Shown here: positions 51,977 through 64,000 of the stretch, in pieces
Layout: each line of letters opens with the position of its first letter
How positions within the stretch are numbered: the first letter of the stretch is position 1
Assembly (NCBI RefSeq): GCF_000334915.1
Contig: NZ_AMSF01000025.1
Span: 62,001-126,000, forward strand
Origin: Dyella ginsengisoli LA-4
GTDB taxonomy: Bacteria; Pseudomonadota; Gammaproteobacteria; Xanthomonadales; Rhodanobacteraceae
Direction: 5' to 3'
DNA length: 64,000 nucleotides
Made by a program: the position numbers and the translations under genes
The notes under the pieces: model-generated
The model's input: the letters and a program-made list of their open reading frames with translations, nothing else
What the model was told of the DNA's origin: nothing
Database searches by the model: none

Positions 51977-52618
51977 ATGTCCGAGCATGTCCGGCCGCCG
52001 CAGGCCAAACTAGCAGAGCCCCTGGGCGAAGACGAGATTCACGTGTGGTCCTGCGCCTATCGCCCCGGCGTGGGGCGGGCTCCGCTGCGGCGCCTGCTCG
52101 CCCGGTATCTGGGGTGCGAGGCGGACACGCTCCAATTGCATGAAGAGGAGCACGGCCGACCGACACTTCTGACTGGCAGGCACGCGGCGCTCTGTTTCAA
52201 CTGGTCGCACAGCGGCGAGCGCGCGCTCGTTGCGGTGGCCCGGACGGTTCAGCCCGGTATCGATCTCGAGCATCGCGGCCGGCGCACGCGTGATGTGCTG
52301 GCACTCGCCAGGCGCTTCTTCGCCAAGGCCGAGGCAACCGCGCTCGAACGCTGCGACGATACCGCCCGGGTGCTGCAGTTCCTGCGCTTTTGGACGGCCA
52401 AGGAGGCGCTGCTCAAAGCGCAGGGCCGCGGCCTGGCGTTCGGCATGGAGCGGGTCGTCGTGTCGTTCGACCTAGGCGGCCCGGAACTGCTCGCGTTCGA
52501 AGGTGAAGCACTCGAAGACTGGCACCTGGAAGAGCTCATGTGCGACGAAACGTGGGTGGCCGCGCTGGCCTGGCGCGGTCCCTCGATGGAGGTCCGCTGG
52601 CGCGGCGATTTCGAGTGA
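51977..52618 (+). CDS. 4'-phosphopantetheinyl transferase (Sfp-type)
   Basis: A 213-aa transferase that moves the phosphopantetheine arm from CoA onto carrier proteins. The Mg/CoA motif is [20 protein letters not shown] (GIDLE), and the second block is [20 protein letters not shown] (WxxKEA). [16 protein letters not shown] is the conserved upstream block. Its size is that of the Sfp/AcpT group rather than AcpS. Starts at 51977 or 51968 are both possible; neither has a clear ribosome site. It is divergent from crbS and 91 bp upstream of pdxJ. The carrier-protein partner is not in the window. Confidence 0.9.
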   Translation: MSEHVRPPQAKLAEPLGEDEIHVWSCAYRPGVGRAPLRRLLARYLGCEADTLQLHEEEHGRPTLLTGRHAALCFNWSHSGERALVAVARTVQPGIDLEHRGRRTRDVLALARRFFAKAEATALERCDDTARVLQFLRFWTAKEALLKAQGRGLAFGMERVVVSFDLGGPELLAFEGEALEDWHLEELMCDETWVAALAWRGPSMEVRWRGDFE

Positions 52619-52709
52619 TCCGGCGTCACGCAGTTGGCGTACTCTTGACGTCCGCCGCGGTGTTTCGCTCCGCGCGCGTCCTTCCCTCGCCGCGCTGGTG
52701 CCGACTTAC

Positions 52710-53453
52710 ATGACCCTGCTGAGCGTCAACCTCAACAAGATCGCCGTGCTGCGCAACTCGCGCGGCGGCGACGAGCCCTCTCTCGCCCGGGCTGCACATA
52801 CCTGCATCGAAGCCGGTTGCGGCGGCATCACCGTCCATCCGCGCCCGGACCAGCGACATATCCGGCCCGACGATGTCCGGTTGCTGGCGCAGCTGCTGCG
52901 GGGGCGCGTCGAGTACAACATCGAAGGCAACCCGTTCGCCGAGGCCCGCGGCAACTATCCGGGTTTGCTGGCGTTGGCCCGCGAGGTGAGGCCGACGCAG
53001 ATCACCCTGGTGCCGGACGGCGACGGCCAGATCACCTCGGACCACGGTTTCGACCTGGTGCGTGACGCAGACCGGCTGGCGCCGCTGGTGGCCGGCTTCC
53101 GTGAAGTCGGTTGCCGGGTCAGTCTGTTCGTGGACGCCGGGACGACCAACTTTGAGCCGGCGGTGCGCATCGGCGCGCAGCGCGTGGAAATCTACACCGG
53201 CCCCTATGCCGCCGCTTTCGCGGAGGGCCGCGTCGGCGATGCGCTTGCAGCCTGCGTGGAGACCGCCCGGCGGGCGCAGCAGGCGGGGCTCGCGGTCAAC
53301 GCCGGCCACGACCTGAGCCAGGCAAATCTCGGCACGTTCAAGGCGGCCATCCCCGGTCTGGCCGAAGTGTCGATCGGTCATGCGCTGATCGGCGAGGCAC
53401 TTTACGACGGGCTCGCGGCGACGGTACGCCGCTACCTGAGGATCCTCGACTAG
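52710..53453 (+). CDS. pdxJ: Pyridoxine 5'-phosphate synthase
   Basis: A 247-aa TIM-barrel enzyme that joins 1-deoxy-D-xylulose 5-phosphate with 3-amino-1-hydroxyacetone phosphate in vitamin B6 synthesis. Hallmarks are [68 protein letters not shown], and [20 protein letters not shown]. Length is normal. The gene precedes a strong bidirectional terminator and converges with the exbD-exbB-tonB genes; Xanthomonas also keeps pdxJ next to its tonB-exbBD cluster (from memory). Confidence 0.97.
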   Translation: MTLLSVNLNKIAVLRNSRGGDEPSLARAAHTCIEAGCGGITVHPRPDQRHIRPDDVRLLAQLLRGRVEYNIEGNPFAEARGNYPGLLALAREVRPTQITLVPDGDGQITSDHGFDLVRDADRLAPLVAGFREVGCRVSLFVDAGTTNFEPAVRIGAQRVEIYTGPYAAAFAEGRVGDALAACVETARRAQQAGLAVNAGHDLSQANLGTFKAAIPGLAEVSIGHALIGEALYDGLAATVRRYLRILD

Positions 53454-53486
53454 CCAGCGGTCGGCAAGAACAGCTCCGGAAAAAGA

Positions 53487-53511
53487 AAACCCCCGCTCGA
53501 GGCGGGGGTTT
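53487..53511. terminator. Bidirectional intrinsic terminator between pdxJ and exbD
   Basis: Seven-bp GC stem CCCCCGC / GCGGGGG extended by AAA/TTT, with a five-base loop. It serves pdxJ (+) and the exbD end of the TonB operon (-). Confidence 0.92.
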
Positions 53512-53543
53512 CCGTTCACGCTTGCGTTTCCGGCAGAGCTTAC

Positions 53544-53948
53544 TTACTGCTCGGTGAAGCCGATCTTGACCAGGCCGTAGCTCTTCGCGTCCGCCAGGGC
53601 CCGAGCGAGATACTCGTAGGCCACCGCGTCATCCGCGTTGATCTGGATTTCCGGCTGGTTGGTCTGCTGCGCGATCACCGCCATCTGGGCTTTCATGCCG
53701 GCCTCGTCGACAGGCACATCGTTCCAGTAGTAGGCACCCGATGCGTCGATCTTCAGACGGATCGGATCGAGATGATCGGTATCCGGCGGCGGGTTGTTGG
53801 TCGGCTGCGGCAAATCGATCTTCACGTCATGCGTCACGATCGGCGCGGTGAGCATGAAGATGATCAGCAGCACCAGCATCACGTCGACGAGGGGCGTGAC
53901 GTTGATGTCCGCCATCGGCCCCTTGCCGCTTCCCGTACTGAAAGCCAT
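53544..53948 (-). CDS. exbD: Biopolymer transport protein ExbD (second copy)
   Basis: A 134-aa component of the TonB energising complex. It has a cytoplasmic N terminus, one transmembrane helix carrying the proton-conducting Asp (INVTPLVDVMLVLLIIFMLT), and a periplasmic domain (IQINADDAVAYEYLARALAD). It shares its N terminus with the adjacent ExbD (GPMADINVTPLVD versus GPMSEINVTPLVD) but has a different periplasmic part, so it is a duplicated, diverged copy. Five bases separate the two genes. Together with ExbB and TonB it powers receptors such as the one at 12.7-15.1 kb. Confidence 0.95.
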   Translation of the reverse strand: MAFSTGSGKGPMADINVTPLVDVMLVLLIIFMLTAPIVTHDVKIDLPQPTNNPPPDTDHLDPIRLKIDASGAYYWNDVPVDEAGMKAQMAVIAQQTNQPEIQINADDAVAYEYLARALADAKSYGLVKIGFTEQ

Positions 53949-53953
53949 GGTCG

Positions 53954-54364
53954 TTACTCCTTCGCCGTCGTGATGAAACCGACGTGGACCATGCCCTGGT
54001 CCTTCGCATCGGAGAGGATCTTCTTCACGATCTTGTACTCGGTCGTCTTGTCAGCGCGGATCTGGAGTTCCGGCTGGGGAGACTCGGACGCAGCCACGGC
54101 CAGGGCCGCCTTCAGCTGGTTCTCGTCCACCGATGCATCGTTCAGGAACATCGATCCGTCCGCCTGCACGGCCAGGTCCAGCGGCTTGATGGGCTTGGGG
54201 TCAGCCTTGATCGGAGTCGCCGTGGGTAGCTTGACGGTGATCCTGTGGCTGGCCAGCGGTGCCGTGATCATGAAGATAATCAGCAGCACCAGCATCACGT
54301 CCACGAGGGGCGTGACGTTGATTTCCGACATCGGACCGCCGGAATTTCCGGTGCTCATCGCCAT
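53954..54364 (-). CDS. exbD: Biopolymer transport protein ExbD (first copy)
   Basis: A 136-aa ExbD/TolR-type protein. The membrane helix is INVTPLVDVMLVLLIIFMIT, with the conserved Asp. The periplasmic domain includes ITVKLPTATPIKADPKPIKP and LQIRADKTTEYKIVKKILSD. It lies between exbB (11 bp upstream) and the second exbD, all on the minus strand. A pair of exbD genes after exbB is the known arrangement in Xanthomonas. Confidence 0.95.
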   Translation of the reverse strand: MAMSTGNSGGPMSEINVTPLVDVMLVLLIIFMITAPLASHRITVKLPTATPIKADPKPIKPLDLAVQADGSMFLNDASVDENQLKAALAVAASESPQPELQIRADKTTEYKIVKKILSDAKDQGMVHVGFITTAKE

Positions 54365-54375
54365 GGGTCAGGCCC

Positions 54376-55110
54376 TCACTTGCCTTCGACGCGGGCGCCA
54401 GTGGCGAAGAAGTCGTGCAGGTCGTGCGCGAACTCGTCGAACTGGGCGTAGGTCAGACGGTTGGAGCGGTTGAAGAAGTTGTAGGCGAGCAACGCCGGGA
54501 TTGCGGTGAACAGACCGATCGCGGTCATGATCAGCGACTCACCCACCGGGCCGGCCACGGCCACCATCGACGCGTTGCCAGCGGCAGCGATGCCGATCAG
54601 CGCGTTGTAGATGCCCCACACGGTACCGAGCAGACCGACGAACGGAGCGGACGAGCCGACCGTTGCCAGCAGGGTCAGGCCGCCTTCCAGGCGCAGGCTC
54701 TCGCGGGCCACGGCCTGACGCAGGGCGCGGTCGATGAACTCCGAACGGCTCAGCGTCTGGGCCAGACCGTTGCCGCCAGCAGCAGCCTGCTGGTGGTGGG
54801 CGACGGCCGAGGCCGCGTCCAGGGCGATCTTGGAGAACGGCTCGCTCTTCGGCTGGGCCTCGAGCTCGCGGATGGCTTCCTGGGTGGAACCGGTGTTCCA
54901 GAAGCCATCGATCACCTTGTCGGCGCGCGAACGGACCATCGCGTTGCGAATCGCGTTGGCGACGATGAAGTACCACGAGGACACAGACATGATCACCAGG
55001 GTGACCAGCACGATCCAGCCAAGCGGATCGAGGTTGTGGAGAAGTGCGTCGAAGCCGATCTGCTTCATCGCTTCGGCGTTGGACAGAGGTGCAGAGGTCT
55101 CTTGGAACAT
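54376..55110 (-). CDS. exbB: Biopolymer transport protein ExbB
   Basis: A 244-aa three-helix inner-membrane protein of the MotA/TolQ/ExbB family. The first helix (DPLGWIVLVTLVIMSVSSWY) is preceded by a short periplasmic N terminus. Helices 2 and 3 sit in GLTLLATVGSSAPFVGLLGT and GPVGESLIMTAIGLFTAIPA, both with family motifs (APFVGLLGTVWGI, ESLIMTAIGLFTAIPALLAYN). It forms the pentameric proton channel around ExbD. It lies 47 bp downstream of tonB. Confidence 0.96.
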   Translation of the reverse strand: MFQETSAPLSNAEAMKQIGFDALLHNLDPLGWIVLVTLVIMSVSSWYFIVANAIRNAMVRSRADKVIDGFWNTGSTQEAIRELEAQPKSEPFSKIALDAASAVAHHQQAAAGGNGLAQTLSRSEFIDRALRQAVARESLRLEGGLTLLATVGSSAPFVGLLGTVWGIYNALIGIAAAGNASMVAVAGPVGESLIMTAIGLFTAIPALLAYNFFNRSNRLTYAQFDEFAHDLHDFFATGARVEGK

Positions 55111-55157
55111 AACGCTACCCTTGGGAAGTCAAGCGTGAACTGTAACTGTAATGGGGA

Positions 55158-55817
55158 TTACAGCTGATTGAGGTTGAAATTGACCGGGACACGGGCGTAA
55201 CCCTCGACCTTCTGACCATTGCGGATCGTCGGGTTGAAGCGCCAGTGGCGTGCAGCTTCGATGGCGGCGCGGTCCAGCTCGCGATAACCACTCGAGACGT
55301 CCACCTTGACGTCCTTCACCGAGCCATCGATACCAACCAGGATCAGCAGCGTCACCGTACCTTCGTGACGCTGACGGATGGCCTGCGGCGGGTAGCGCGG
55401 CTGCAAACGGCTGTTGTAGCTCAGATCCTGGCTGGCCGTGATGTCCGACGGCGGCGCAGGCGGTGCCGGCGGCGCAGGCGGAACCGGCGGTGCCGGGTTG
55501 TTCGTCGCTTCGTCAACCGGCGGCGGCGGCGCCGGCGGCGGCGGAGTCGGCGGCGGCTGCACCTGCTTGATGATTTTCGGCGGCGGCTGCTTCGGCGGCT
55601 CCGGCGGCGGCGGCGGCGGGGGCGGCGGCGGCGGCGGCGGCTCGATGAAGTTTACCTGGACGACCTTATCCTTCTCTTTTTGTGCCTGCTTCGGCGGAGC
55701 CATGGGCGCCACCAGCATCAGGAACGCGAAGGAATGCAGCGCGATGGCGGCTGCCAACGCCCAGGTGCGCCTCCAATTGAACGACTTATTGTCGATTTCG
55801 TGGTTGCTTGAGGCCAT
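55158..55817 (-). CDS. tonB: Energy transducer TonB
   Basis: A 219-aa protein anchored by an N-terminal helix (WALAAAIALHSFAFLMLVAP) with an extreme proline-rich spacer (about residues 55-130, including a run of 14 prolines and PKQPPPKIIKQVQPPP). A C-terminal TonB domain follows (YPPQAIRQRHEGTVTLLILV, SSGYRELDRAAIEAARHWRF, RVPVNFNLNQL). It transmits proton-motive force from ExbBD to outer-membrane receptors. It starts 202 bp after the TPR gene end. Confidence 0.96.
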   Translation of the reverse strand: MASSNHEIDNKSFNWRRTWALAAAIALHSFAFLMLVAPMAPPKQAQKEKDKVVQVNFIEPPPPPPPPPPPPPEPPKQPPPKIIKQVQPPPTPPPPAPPPPVDEATNNPAPPVPPAPPAPPAPPSDITASQDLSYNSRLQPRYPPQAIRQRHEGTVTLLILVGIDGSVKDVKVDVSSGYRELDRAAIEAARHWRFNPTIRNGQKVEGYARVPVNFNLNQL

Positions 55818-55880
55818 CTGTCACTATCTTGGAGCTAGTCGATCGGTGGGCGTTTGCCGCAGCGCTGAAGCGATGTCTCA

Positions 55881-55895
55881 GGCCTTAACAAGGCC
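55881..55895. promoter_or_regulatory. Short inverted repeat upstream of tonB
   Basis: GGCCTT and AAGGCC are perfect 6-bp arms around AAC, 64 bp upstream of the tonB start. It may be an operator or a weak stem from the preceding TPR gene. No recognisable Fur box was found in the 55818-56018 gap. Confidence 0.3.
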
Positions 55896-56018
55896 ATGAA
55901 ACGCGGGAACTTTTCGCGCGCGGAAAGATTTCAACGGTACATCAGCGCAAGGCGTTTGTATAGCTCCCGGGCACGGGTTTTGGACGTCTATTTGTGCCCG
56001 GGGAACAAGGCCTTGGCG

Positions 56019-57308
56019 TTACTTGCCGGCTCCTGCCTTCCGCAACCAGTCCTTGGCCTTTGCCGCGGTTTCCGGATCCTGCGCGGCCTTCCTCATCGCC
56101 GCGATGGCGGCGGGCTTGTTCTTCAGGCCGCGCTCGGCCTCGGCCAGCAGCATGTAGGCCGAACCCTGGTGCTTCACACCCTTGGCAATACCCTGCTGGA
56201 TCAGTGGAACCGCTTCCCGGTTCTTGTTCTGCACCACCAGGATCTGGCCGGCGCGAACGGCGGCCTCGCCGTCGGTCGCCATCGGGATGGCCTTCTTGTA
56301 CGCGGCGACAGCCTTGGCCTCGTTGCCTGCCACGTAGGCCGCATCGCCGAGCAGCTTGTTGTTCTCGTAGGTACTGGGGATGATCCCGCTGGCCATGCCG
56401 TCCTCAAGCGTCTGGACGGCCTTCAGGGCGCTGGGCTTCGGGTTGTCGGTCGTCTGACCGGTGATCAGGTAGAGCTTGGCCAGATTCACATAGTCCTTGT
56501 CGGACTTCAGCACGCCCTGAGCCTTGGCCTTCTCCATCAGCTTGATGGCCTCGGGATACTTCTGCGCCTGCATCAACACCGCCACCGCATTGTTCAGCGT
56601 GGTCGGGTCGTTCGGGTTGGCCTCGAACTGCTTTTCGGCCAACTGCGCAGCCTGGTCGCTCTGACCCGACTCGGCATAGCTCGCCATCAGGATCTGGTTC
56701 CAGCTGTTCTGGGGCTTGTCGGACATCGACATCGCCTGCTTCATCGCGGCGATCGCCTCCGGATACTTCTGCAGCCGGTAGTAGGCATTGCCTTCGAGCG
56801 CGTGGGAGTCAGCCGTGTCGCGCTTGCCCTCGGCGCGCCATTTGGCGATCGTGTCGATCGCTGCCTCGTACTGCTCGTCCGCCAACTGGAACTGGGCCAT
56901 CTCGTATTCGAGCTGGAAGTAGGTGTCATTCGGCATGACCCCGTTGGCCAGTGCCTGGGACAGCAGAGAGATGGCTCCCTTCAGGTCGCCTGCGTTGTAC
57001 TTCAGGCTGGCCAGACCCTGCAGGGCCAGCGCCTGGGCGTACTTGCTCTTGCTCTTGTCCAGAATGGGCTGCAGGACGGACTCGGCTTTGGCCGCGTCGC
57101 CCGAGTTCACCGCATCGAGGCCTTCGTTGAGCTGCTTCTGATCCTTGCTGCTGGTCAGGTCGAGCTTGGGCTCCTTGCGGGTTGCGTTAGGGTACAACGC
57201 TTCCTTCTTGTCCTTGTCTGCATGGCTGGCGTGAGCCACCGGCGCAGCAATGATCGTCAAGGCAAGGGTCGCACCTGCCAGCAACTTGAACAGGGGGGCA
57301 TGCTTCAT
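56019..57308 (-). CDS. Exported tetratricopeptide-repeat protein
   Basis: A 429-aa exported protein with a signal peptide (KHAPLFKLLAGATLALTIIA...) and about nine TPR-like helical repeats, e.g. AQALALQGLASLKYNAGDLK, YFQLEYEMAQFQLADEQYEA, SHALEGNAYYRLQKYPEAIA and QILMASYAESGQSDQAAQLA. A conserved N-terminal region (KLDLTSSKDQKQLNEGL) follows the signal. It is probably a periplasmic scaffold. The start at 57308 has GAGGA five bases upstream; an in-frame start four codons earlier lacks one. Its place between gyrB and tonB suggests a link to envelope energy systems, but none is proven. Confidence 0.88.
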   Translation of the reverse strand: MKHAPLFKLLAGATLALTIIAAPVAHASHADKDKKEALYPNATRKEPKLDLTSSKDQKQLNEGLDAVNSGDAAKAESVLQPILDKSKSKYAQALALQGLASLKYNAGDLKGAISLLSQALANGVMPNDTYFQLEYEMAQFQLADEQYEAAIDTIAKWRAEGKRDTADSHALEGNAYYRLQKYPEAIAAMKQAMSMSDKPQNSWNQILMASYAESGQSDQAAQLAEKQFEANPNDPTTLNNAVAVLMQAQKYPEAIKLMEKAKAQGVLKSDKDYVNLAKLYLITGQTTDNPKPSALKAVQTLEDGMASGIIPSTYENNKLLGDAAYVAGNEAKAVAAYKKAIPMATDGEAAVRAGQILVVQNKNREAVPLIQQGIAKGVKHQGSAYMLLAEAERGLKNKPAAIAAMRKAAQDPETAAKAKDWLRKAGAGK

Positions 57309-57477
57309 GGCTGTCCTCATGTCGGGATTACGCGCAGAAAGGCGTAAGGGGATCCCCAAGACTACCGGCACATGCAATCGATAACAAGTCGCGCTGCCAC
57401 ATGACGATTTTATAAAAATCAAACATTTAGCATGCGGCTGCGTATGCAGTTATCTGTAACGCACCTCCAGCGAACAC

Positions 57478-57507
57478 GGCGGCGCCACCAGAATGATGAG
57501 CGCCGCC
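57478..57507 (-). terminator. Hairpin after gyrB (candidate terminator)
   Basis: Perfect 8-bp arms GGCGGCGC / GCGCCGCC with a 14-base loop, 23 bp after the gyrB stop on the minus strand. No T-run follows. It may reduce read-through into the TPR gene. Confidence 0.4.
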
Positions 57508-57529
57508 GGACGGGCTGGCCTGAACCCTG

Positions 57530-61110
<3,581 letters not shown>

Positions 61111-61119
61111 AACGAAGAA

Positions 61120-61148
61120 CGCCGGAGCGTCAGGTGACGGCTCCGGCG
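61120..61148 (-). terminator. Hairpin between dnaN and recF (attenuator-like)
   Basis: Perfect 9-bp arms CGCCGGAGC / GCTCCGGCG with extra inner pairing (GTCA with TGAC). On the minus strand it is followed by TTCTTCGTT. This may partly separate recF expression from dnaN. Confidence 0.55.
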
Positions 61149-61194
61149 TCCAGTGGCAACAGGGATCGAGCGCCTCTGGCTCACGCGAGCGACA

Positions 61195-62295
61195 TCAGAG
61201 TCGCAGCGGCATGATCACGTGACGGGACTGCTCACTGTCGTCTTCCTGCACCAGGCAACTGGACTGTGCGTCGCGCAGGTTGAGTCGAGCTTTGTCTCCC
61301 CGCAACGCAGCGAGTGCATCCAGCAGATAACCCACGTTGAACCCGACCGCGAGATCCGAAACCGAGGTCTCCGCCTCGACCTCCTCGACGGCCTCTTCCT
61401 GTTCCGGGTTATGCGCCACGATGCGCAGCCTCCCGGGGGAAAGCTCCAGTTTCACCCCACGATACTTTTCGTTGGAGAGAATCGCCGCGCGCTGGAGCGC
61501 TCCCCGCAACACCTCGCGATCCAGCGTCGCCCGCTTGTCCGCACCGAGCGGGATCACCGCTTCGTAATCCGGGAAGCGTCCGTCGATCAGCTTCGAGGTG
61601 AACACCACATCACCACGACGCACCCGCAGGTGATTGCGCCCGAACTCCAGCTCGACCGTGCCATCGCCGTTCTCGAACAGACCGATCAGCTCATTCACGC
61701 CCTTTCGCGGAATGATGATCTGGCGGCGCGCGGAGACCGAACTTTCCAGCTGGGTTTCCTTGAGCGCCAGTCGATGACCATCGGTCGCCACGCAGCGTAG
61801 CGTGTGTTCCTGCAGGTCAAGCAGCATGCCATTGAGGTAATAGCGCACGTCCTGGTTCGCCATCGCGAATGCCGTGCGCTCCATCAGATCCTTGAGCACC
61901 TCTTCCGGCAGGCTGACTTTCTCGACCAGTTCGATCTCGTCGATCGTCGGAAACTCCCCGGCCGGCAAAGTCGCCAACGTGAACCTGCTCCGCCCCGCAT
62001 TGAGCGCTACGCGGTCGCCGTTGAGTTTGAGCTCGATCTGGGCGCCATCGGGCAACGCACGAACGATGTCGAACAGCTTGCGTGCGGGAATCGTGGTTTC
62101 CCCATCAGCCAGGTTCTCTGCGCCCGTTGTCGCGACCATCTCGACTTCCAGATCCGTCCCGGTCAGGGACAGGCGACCGTCGGAGACTCGGACCAGCAGA
62201 TTGGCCAGCACGGGCAGCGTCTGGCGCCTCTCGACGACGCCAACGACCTGCTGGAGCGGCTTGAGCAGGGCTTCTCTTTGGATGCTGAATTGCAT
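61195..62295 (-). CDS. dnaN: DNA polymerase III sliding clamp (beta subunit)
   Basis: A 366-aa ring-forming clamp with three similar domains. It begins MQFSIQREALLKPLQQVVGV, continues RQTLPVLANLLVRVSDGRL, and contains VRYYLNGMLLDLQEHTLRCV and ATDGHRLA. The C-terminal SRHVIMPLRL is the conserved tail (usually MPMRL). It lies in the standard order dnaA-dnaN-recF-gyrB on the minus strand. Confidence 0.98.
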   Translation of the reverse strand: MQFSIQREALLKPLQQVVGVVERRQTLPVLANLLVRVSDGRLSLTGTDLEVEMVATTGAENLADGETTIPARKLFDIVRALPDGAQIELKLNGDRVALNAGRSRFTLATLPAGEFPTIDEIELVEKVSLPEEVLKDLMERTAFAMANQDVRYYLNGMLLDLQEHTLRCVATDGHRLALKETQLESSVSARRQIIIPRKGVNELIGLFENGDGTVELEFGRNHLRVRRGDVVFTSKLIDGRFPDYEAVIPLGADKRATLDREVLRGALQRAAILSNEKYRGVKLELSPGRLRIVAHNPEQEEAVEEVEAETSVSDLAVGFNVGYLLDALAALRGDKARLNLRDAQSSCLVQEDDSEQSRHVIMPLRL

Positions 62296-62548
62296 AGGTG
62301 GGCGTCCCCTAACACTGCTTTTCTGTTTTTAAAAGAAGGGCGGTAGTTGTTTCTGTACCGGTGCAAAACCCGGATTCAGGAAAACAATGATTTAAAATCA
62401 ATACCTTGAAGCAAATCCACCCTGTGTCTGAAGCCTTGGCGAGTCTGTGCGCCAATTGTGGATAAATTTCGATGCCAAAACATCCCCCACTTATCCACAA
62501 GTTTCGGCACCTCTTATCAAGAGCTTGTGCCTGGAACCGGCTTGAACC
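62296..62548. other. dnaN-dnaA intergenic region with DnaA boxes, candidate oriC part
   Basis: This 253-bp gap is markedly AT-rich for the window. It has two opposed consensus DnaA boxes: TTATCCACA at 62491-62499 (+) and its complement at 62457-62465. An AT-rich palindrome, TGATTTAAAATCA, sits at 62388-62400, and another AT-rich stretch at about 62318-62333 is a possible unwinding element. Part of this may be the dnaN promoter. Origins in this position occur in related bacteria, but the neighbouring side of dnaA is cut off by the window. Confidence 0.6.
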
Positions 62549-63895
62549 TCAACCCGTGAGGGTCCGGATCAGCTGTTCCCAGTCCTGCCGCATGCGTGCG
62601 TCGGTCTCGCACAGCTTCTTGATCGTCCGGCAGGCATGGAGCACGGTGGTGTGGTCGCGACCCCCGAACGCCTCCCCGATCTCCGGCAGACTGTGCTCGG
62701 TCAGCTCCTTGGCCAGTGCCATCGCCATCTGCCTCGGCCGTGCCAGCGAGCGCACGCGCCGTTTGGACAACAGGTCCTGCAGACGCACGTTGAAGTACTC
62801 GGCGACGATCTTCTGGATGTTCGGTACCGTGACGGCCTGGGCGTGCGTAGCCAGCAGGTCGCGCAGGGTTTCTTCCGCGAAATCGGTGGTGATCGGTCGA
62901 CCGAAGAAGTTGGCCTTGGCCGCGAGCGTGTTGAGCGCGCCTTCCAGGTCACGAACGTTGGAGCGGATGCGCTTGGCCAGCAACATCGCCACGCTCTCGC
63001 TTACCTGCACGCCCTTGTCCTGCGCCTTGGACAGCAGGATCGCGGCGCGGGTCTCGAAATCAGGCGGTTCGATCGCCACAGAAAGGCCCCAGCCCAGCCG
63101 CGACTTCAGCCTCGGCTCGAGCTTGTCCACTTCCTTCGGGTAGCGGTCGCAGGTCAGGATGATCTGCTGTTTGGACTCGAACAGCGCATTGAAGGTGTGG
63201 AAGAACTCTTCCTGGGTGGTGTCCTTGCCGGCGAAGAACTGGATGTCGTCGATCAGCAGCGCGTCGACCGAACGGAAACGCTGCTTGAACTGATCCATGC
63301 TCTTGGTGCGCAATGCCTCGATCATCGAGCCGACAAACTGCTCCGAGCGCAGGTACAGCACCTTGAAGTCCGGATTGTGCTCGCGCATCAGGTTTCCGGC
63401 GGCGTGCATCAGGTGGGTCTTGCCCAGACCGGTGCCGCCGTACAGCAGCAGCGGGTTGTAGGCCCGGCCGGGATTGGTGGCCACCTGGATCGCGGCCGCC
63501 TTGCCGAGCTGGTTGGACTTGCCCTCGACGAAGGTCTCGAAGGTGTAGTGCGGGTCCAGGTTGTGGACGAACGGCGCGCCCTGGGGGACCTGGGCCACTG
63601 CCGCCGGACGTGCGGGGGCAGTGGCCGACCCAGATCGCGTCGTCGGGGCGCGATAGGTGTTCGACCCGACTTCGAGACGCACCTCGAGCACATGCCCGGT
63701 GAGCTGTTCGATCACCGCTTCGATCCGCGCCAGGTAGCGGTCGCGAACGGTGTCCAGGGTGTAGGGGTTCGGGGCGAACAACTGCAGCCCGGTATGCGCG
63801 TCCCGCGCTTGCAGGGGCATCAGCCAGGTGTGCAGTTCGTCGGCGCCGAGCTCGCCTTCCAGACGCTCGAGGCAGCGCCGCCAGAGATCACTCAT
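62549..63895 (-). CDS. dnaA: Chromosomal replication initiator protein DnaA
   Basis: A 448-aa initiator. Domain I begins [21 protein letters not shown] short linker (about 90-120) leads to the AAA+ domain: Walker [20 protein letters not shown], Walker [15 protein letters not shown], and sensor motifs [20 protein letters not shown]. Domain IV ends with the DNA-binding motif [19 protein letters not shown]. The ATG at 63895 gives the standard N terminus; the frame extends past it into the noncoding region to 63991. A DnaA box lies upstream. Confidence 0.98.
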   Translation of the reverse strand: MSDLWRRCLERLEGELGADELHTWLMPLQARDAHTGLQLFAPNPYTLDTVRDRYLARIEAVIEQLTGHVLEVRLEVGSNTYRAPTTRSGSATAPARPAAVAQVPQGAPFVHNLDPHYTFETFVEGKSNQLGKAAAIQVATNPGRAYNPLLLYGGTGLGKTHLMHAAGNLMREHNPDFKVLYLRSEQFVGSMIEALRTKSMDQFKQRFRSVDALLIDDIQFFAGKDTTQEEFFHTFNALFESKQQIILTCDRYPKEVDKLEPRLKSRLGWGLSVAIEPPDFETRAAILLSKAQDKGVQVSESVAMLLAKRIRSNVRDLEGALNTLAAKANFFGRPITTDFAEETLRDLLATHAQAVTVPNIQKIVAEYFNVRLQDLLSKRRVRSLARPRQMAMALAKELTEHSLPEIGEAFGGRDHTTVLHACRTIKKLCETDARMRQDWEQLIRTLTG

Positions 63896-63981
63896 GAATC
63901 GTTCTTTCAACCACGGCAGGGGCGCTTGCGCGCAGGGTGGACGCGAAAGTCTAACAGCACCATCCACCGCGAATGGCAGAT

Positions 63982-63990
63982 TTATCCACA
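63982..63990 (+). other. DnaA box upstream of dnaA
   Basis: TTATCCACA, a perfect consensus DnaA box, 87 bp before the dnaA start. It probably takes part in autoregulation, or is the edge of an origin beyond the window. Confidence 0.7.
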
Positions 63991-64000
63991 CCCCCGTCCA

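Overview
This 64 kb window is a GC-rich gammaproteobacterial chromosome segment. It most resembles the Xanthomonadales/Lysobacterales, probably the Rhodanobacteraceae (Rhodanobacter, Dyella or Luteibacter-like). The evidence is the dnaA-dnaN-recF-gyrB block lying next to tonB-exbB-exbD-exbD and pdxJ, very high GC with long antisense shadow frames, and many exported or TonB-dependent functions. The genus is inferred from gene order and protein flavour; no search was run. No rRNA, tRNA, insertion sequence, CRISPR array or prophage was recognised.

Layout, left to right. 1-3.6 kb: the end of a MexF/OqxB-type RND efflux operon (pump plus outer-membrane lipoprotein channel). 3.6-6.3 kb: a tightly overlapping minus-strand envelope operon (DUF1328, DUF883, holin-like, hypothetical, AI-2E transporter). 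6.3-9.0 kb: a sorbosone-dehydrogenase-type enzyme divergent from a Ycf46-like AAA ATPase. 9.0-15.1 kb: one strand carries a TonB-dependent receptor, an exported phosphodiesterase-type hydrolase, a response regulator and a histidine kinase. 15.1-22.0 kb: mixed metabolism (glycosyltransferase, VOC protein, DUF3820, 2OG oxygenase, YheT-like hydrolase, acyltransferase, Lrp/AsnC regulator divergent from phhA, SGNH hydrolase).

22.0-27.2 kb is the accessory part. It holds a RES/Xre toxin-antitoxin pair, then a Tle1-like (DUF2235) phospholipase effector locus. That locus contains an intact effector, a diverged upstream copy that has a signal peptide and has lost two of three catalytic residues, a lipoprotein that is a candidate immunity protein, and a translationally coupled coiled-coil membrane protein. 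No secretion apparatus is in the window. This is the best candidate for an undescribed arrangement.

27.2-35.9 kb: a DUF885 metallopeptidase-like protein, YafY regulator, GST, a DJ-1/small ORF/NIPSNAP/GFA overlap chain, fbp and an S9 peptidase. 36.0-40.6 kb: a YtrA-type GntR regulator, CPBP protease, ABC ATPase and permease, followed by three tandem paralogous small membrane proteins of unknown function; a perfect inverted repeat overlaps the regulator's start codon. 40.6-53.5 kb: a radical SAM protein, then a carbon-uptake cluster in which a DcaP-like porin and an MHS-family transporter are divergent from acs-crbR and convergent crbS (the known CrbSR acetate-switch system), then a phosphopantetheinyl transferase and pdxJ.

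53.5-64 kb (minus strand) is the core origin-proximal block: dnaA, dnaN, recF, gyrB, a TPR protein, then tonB-exbB-exbD-exbD. Near-consensus DnaA boxes lie between dnaN and dnaA and upstream of dnaA, so the replication origin is probably in or next to this end of the window.
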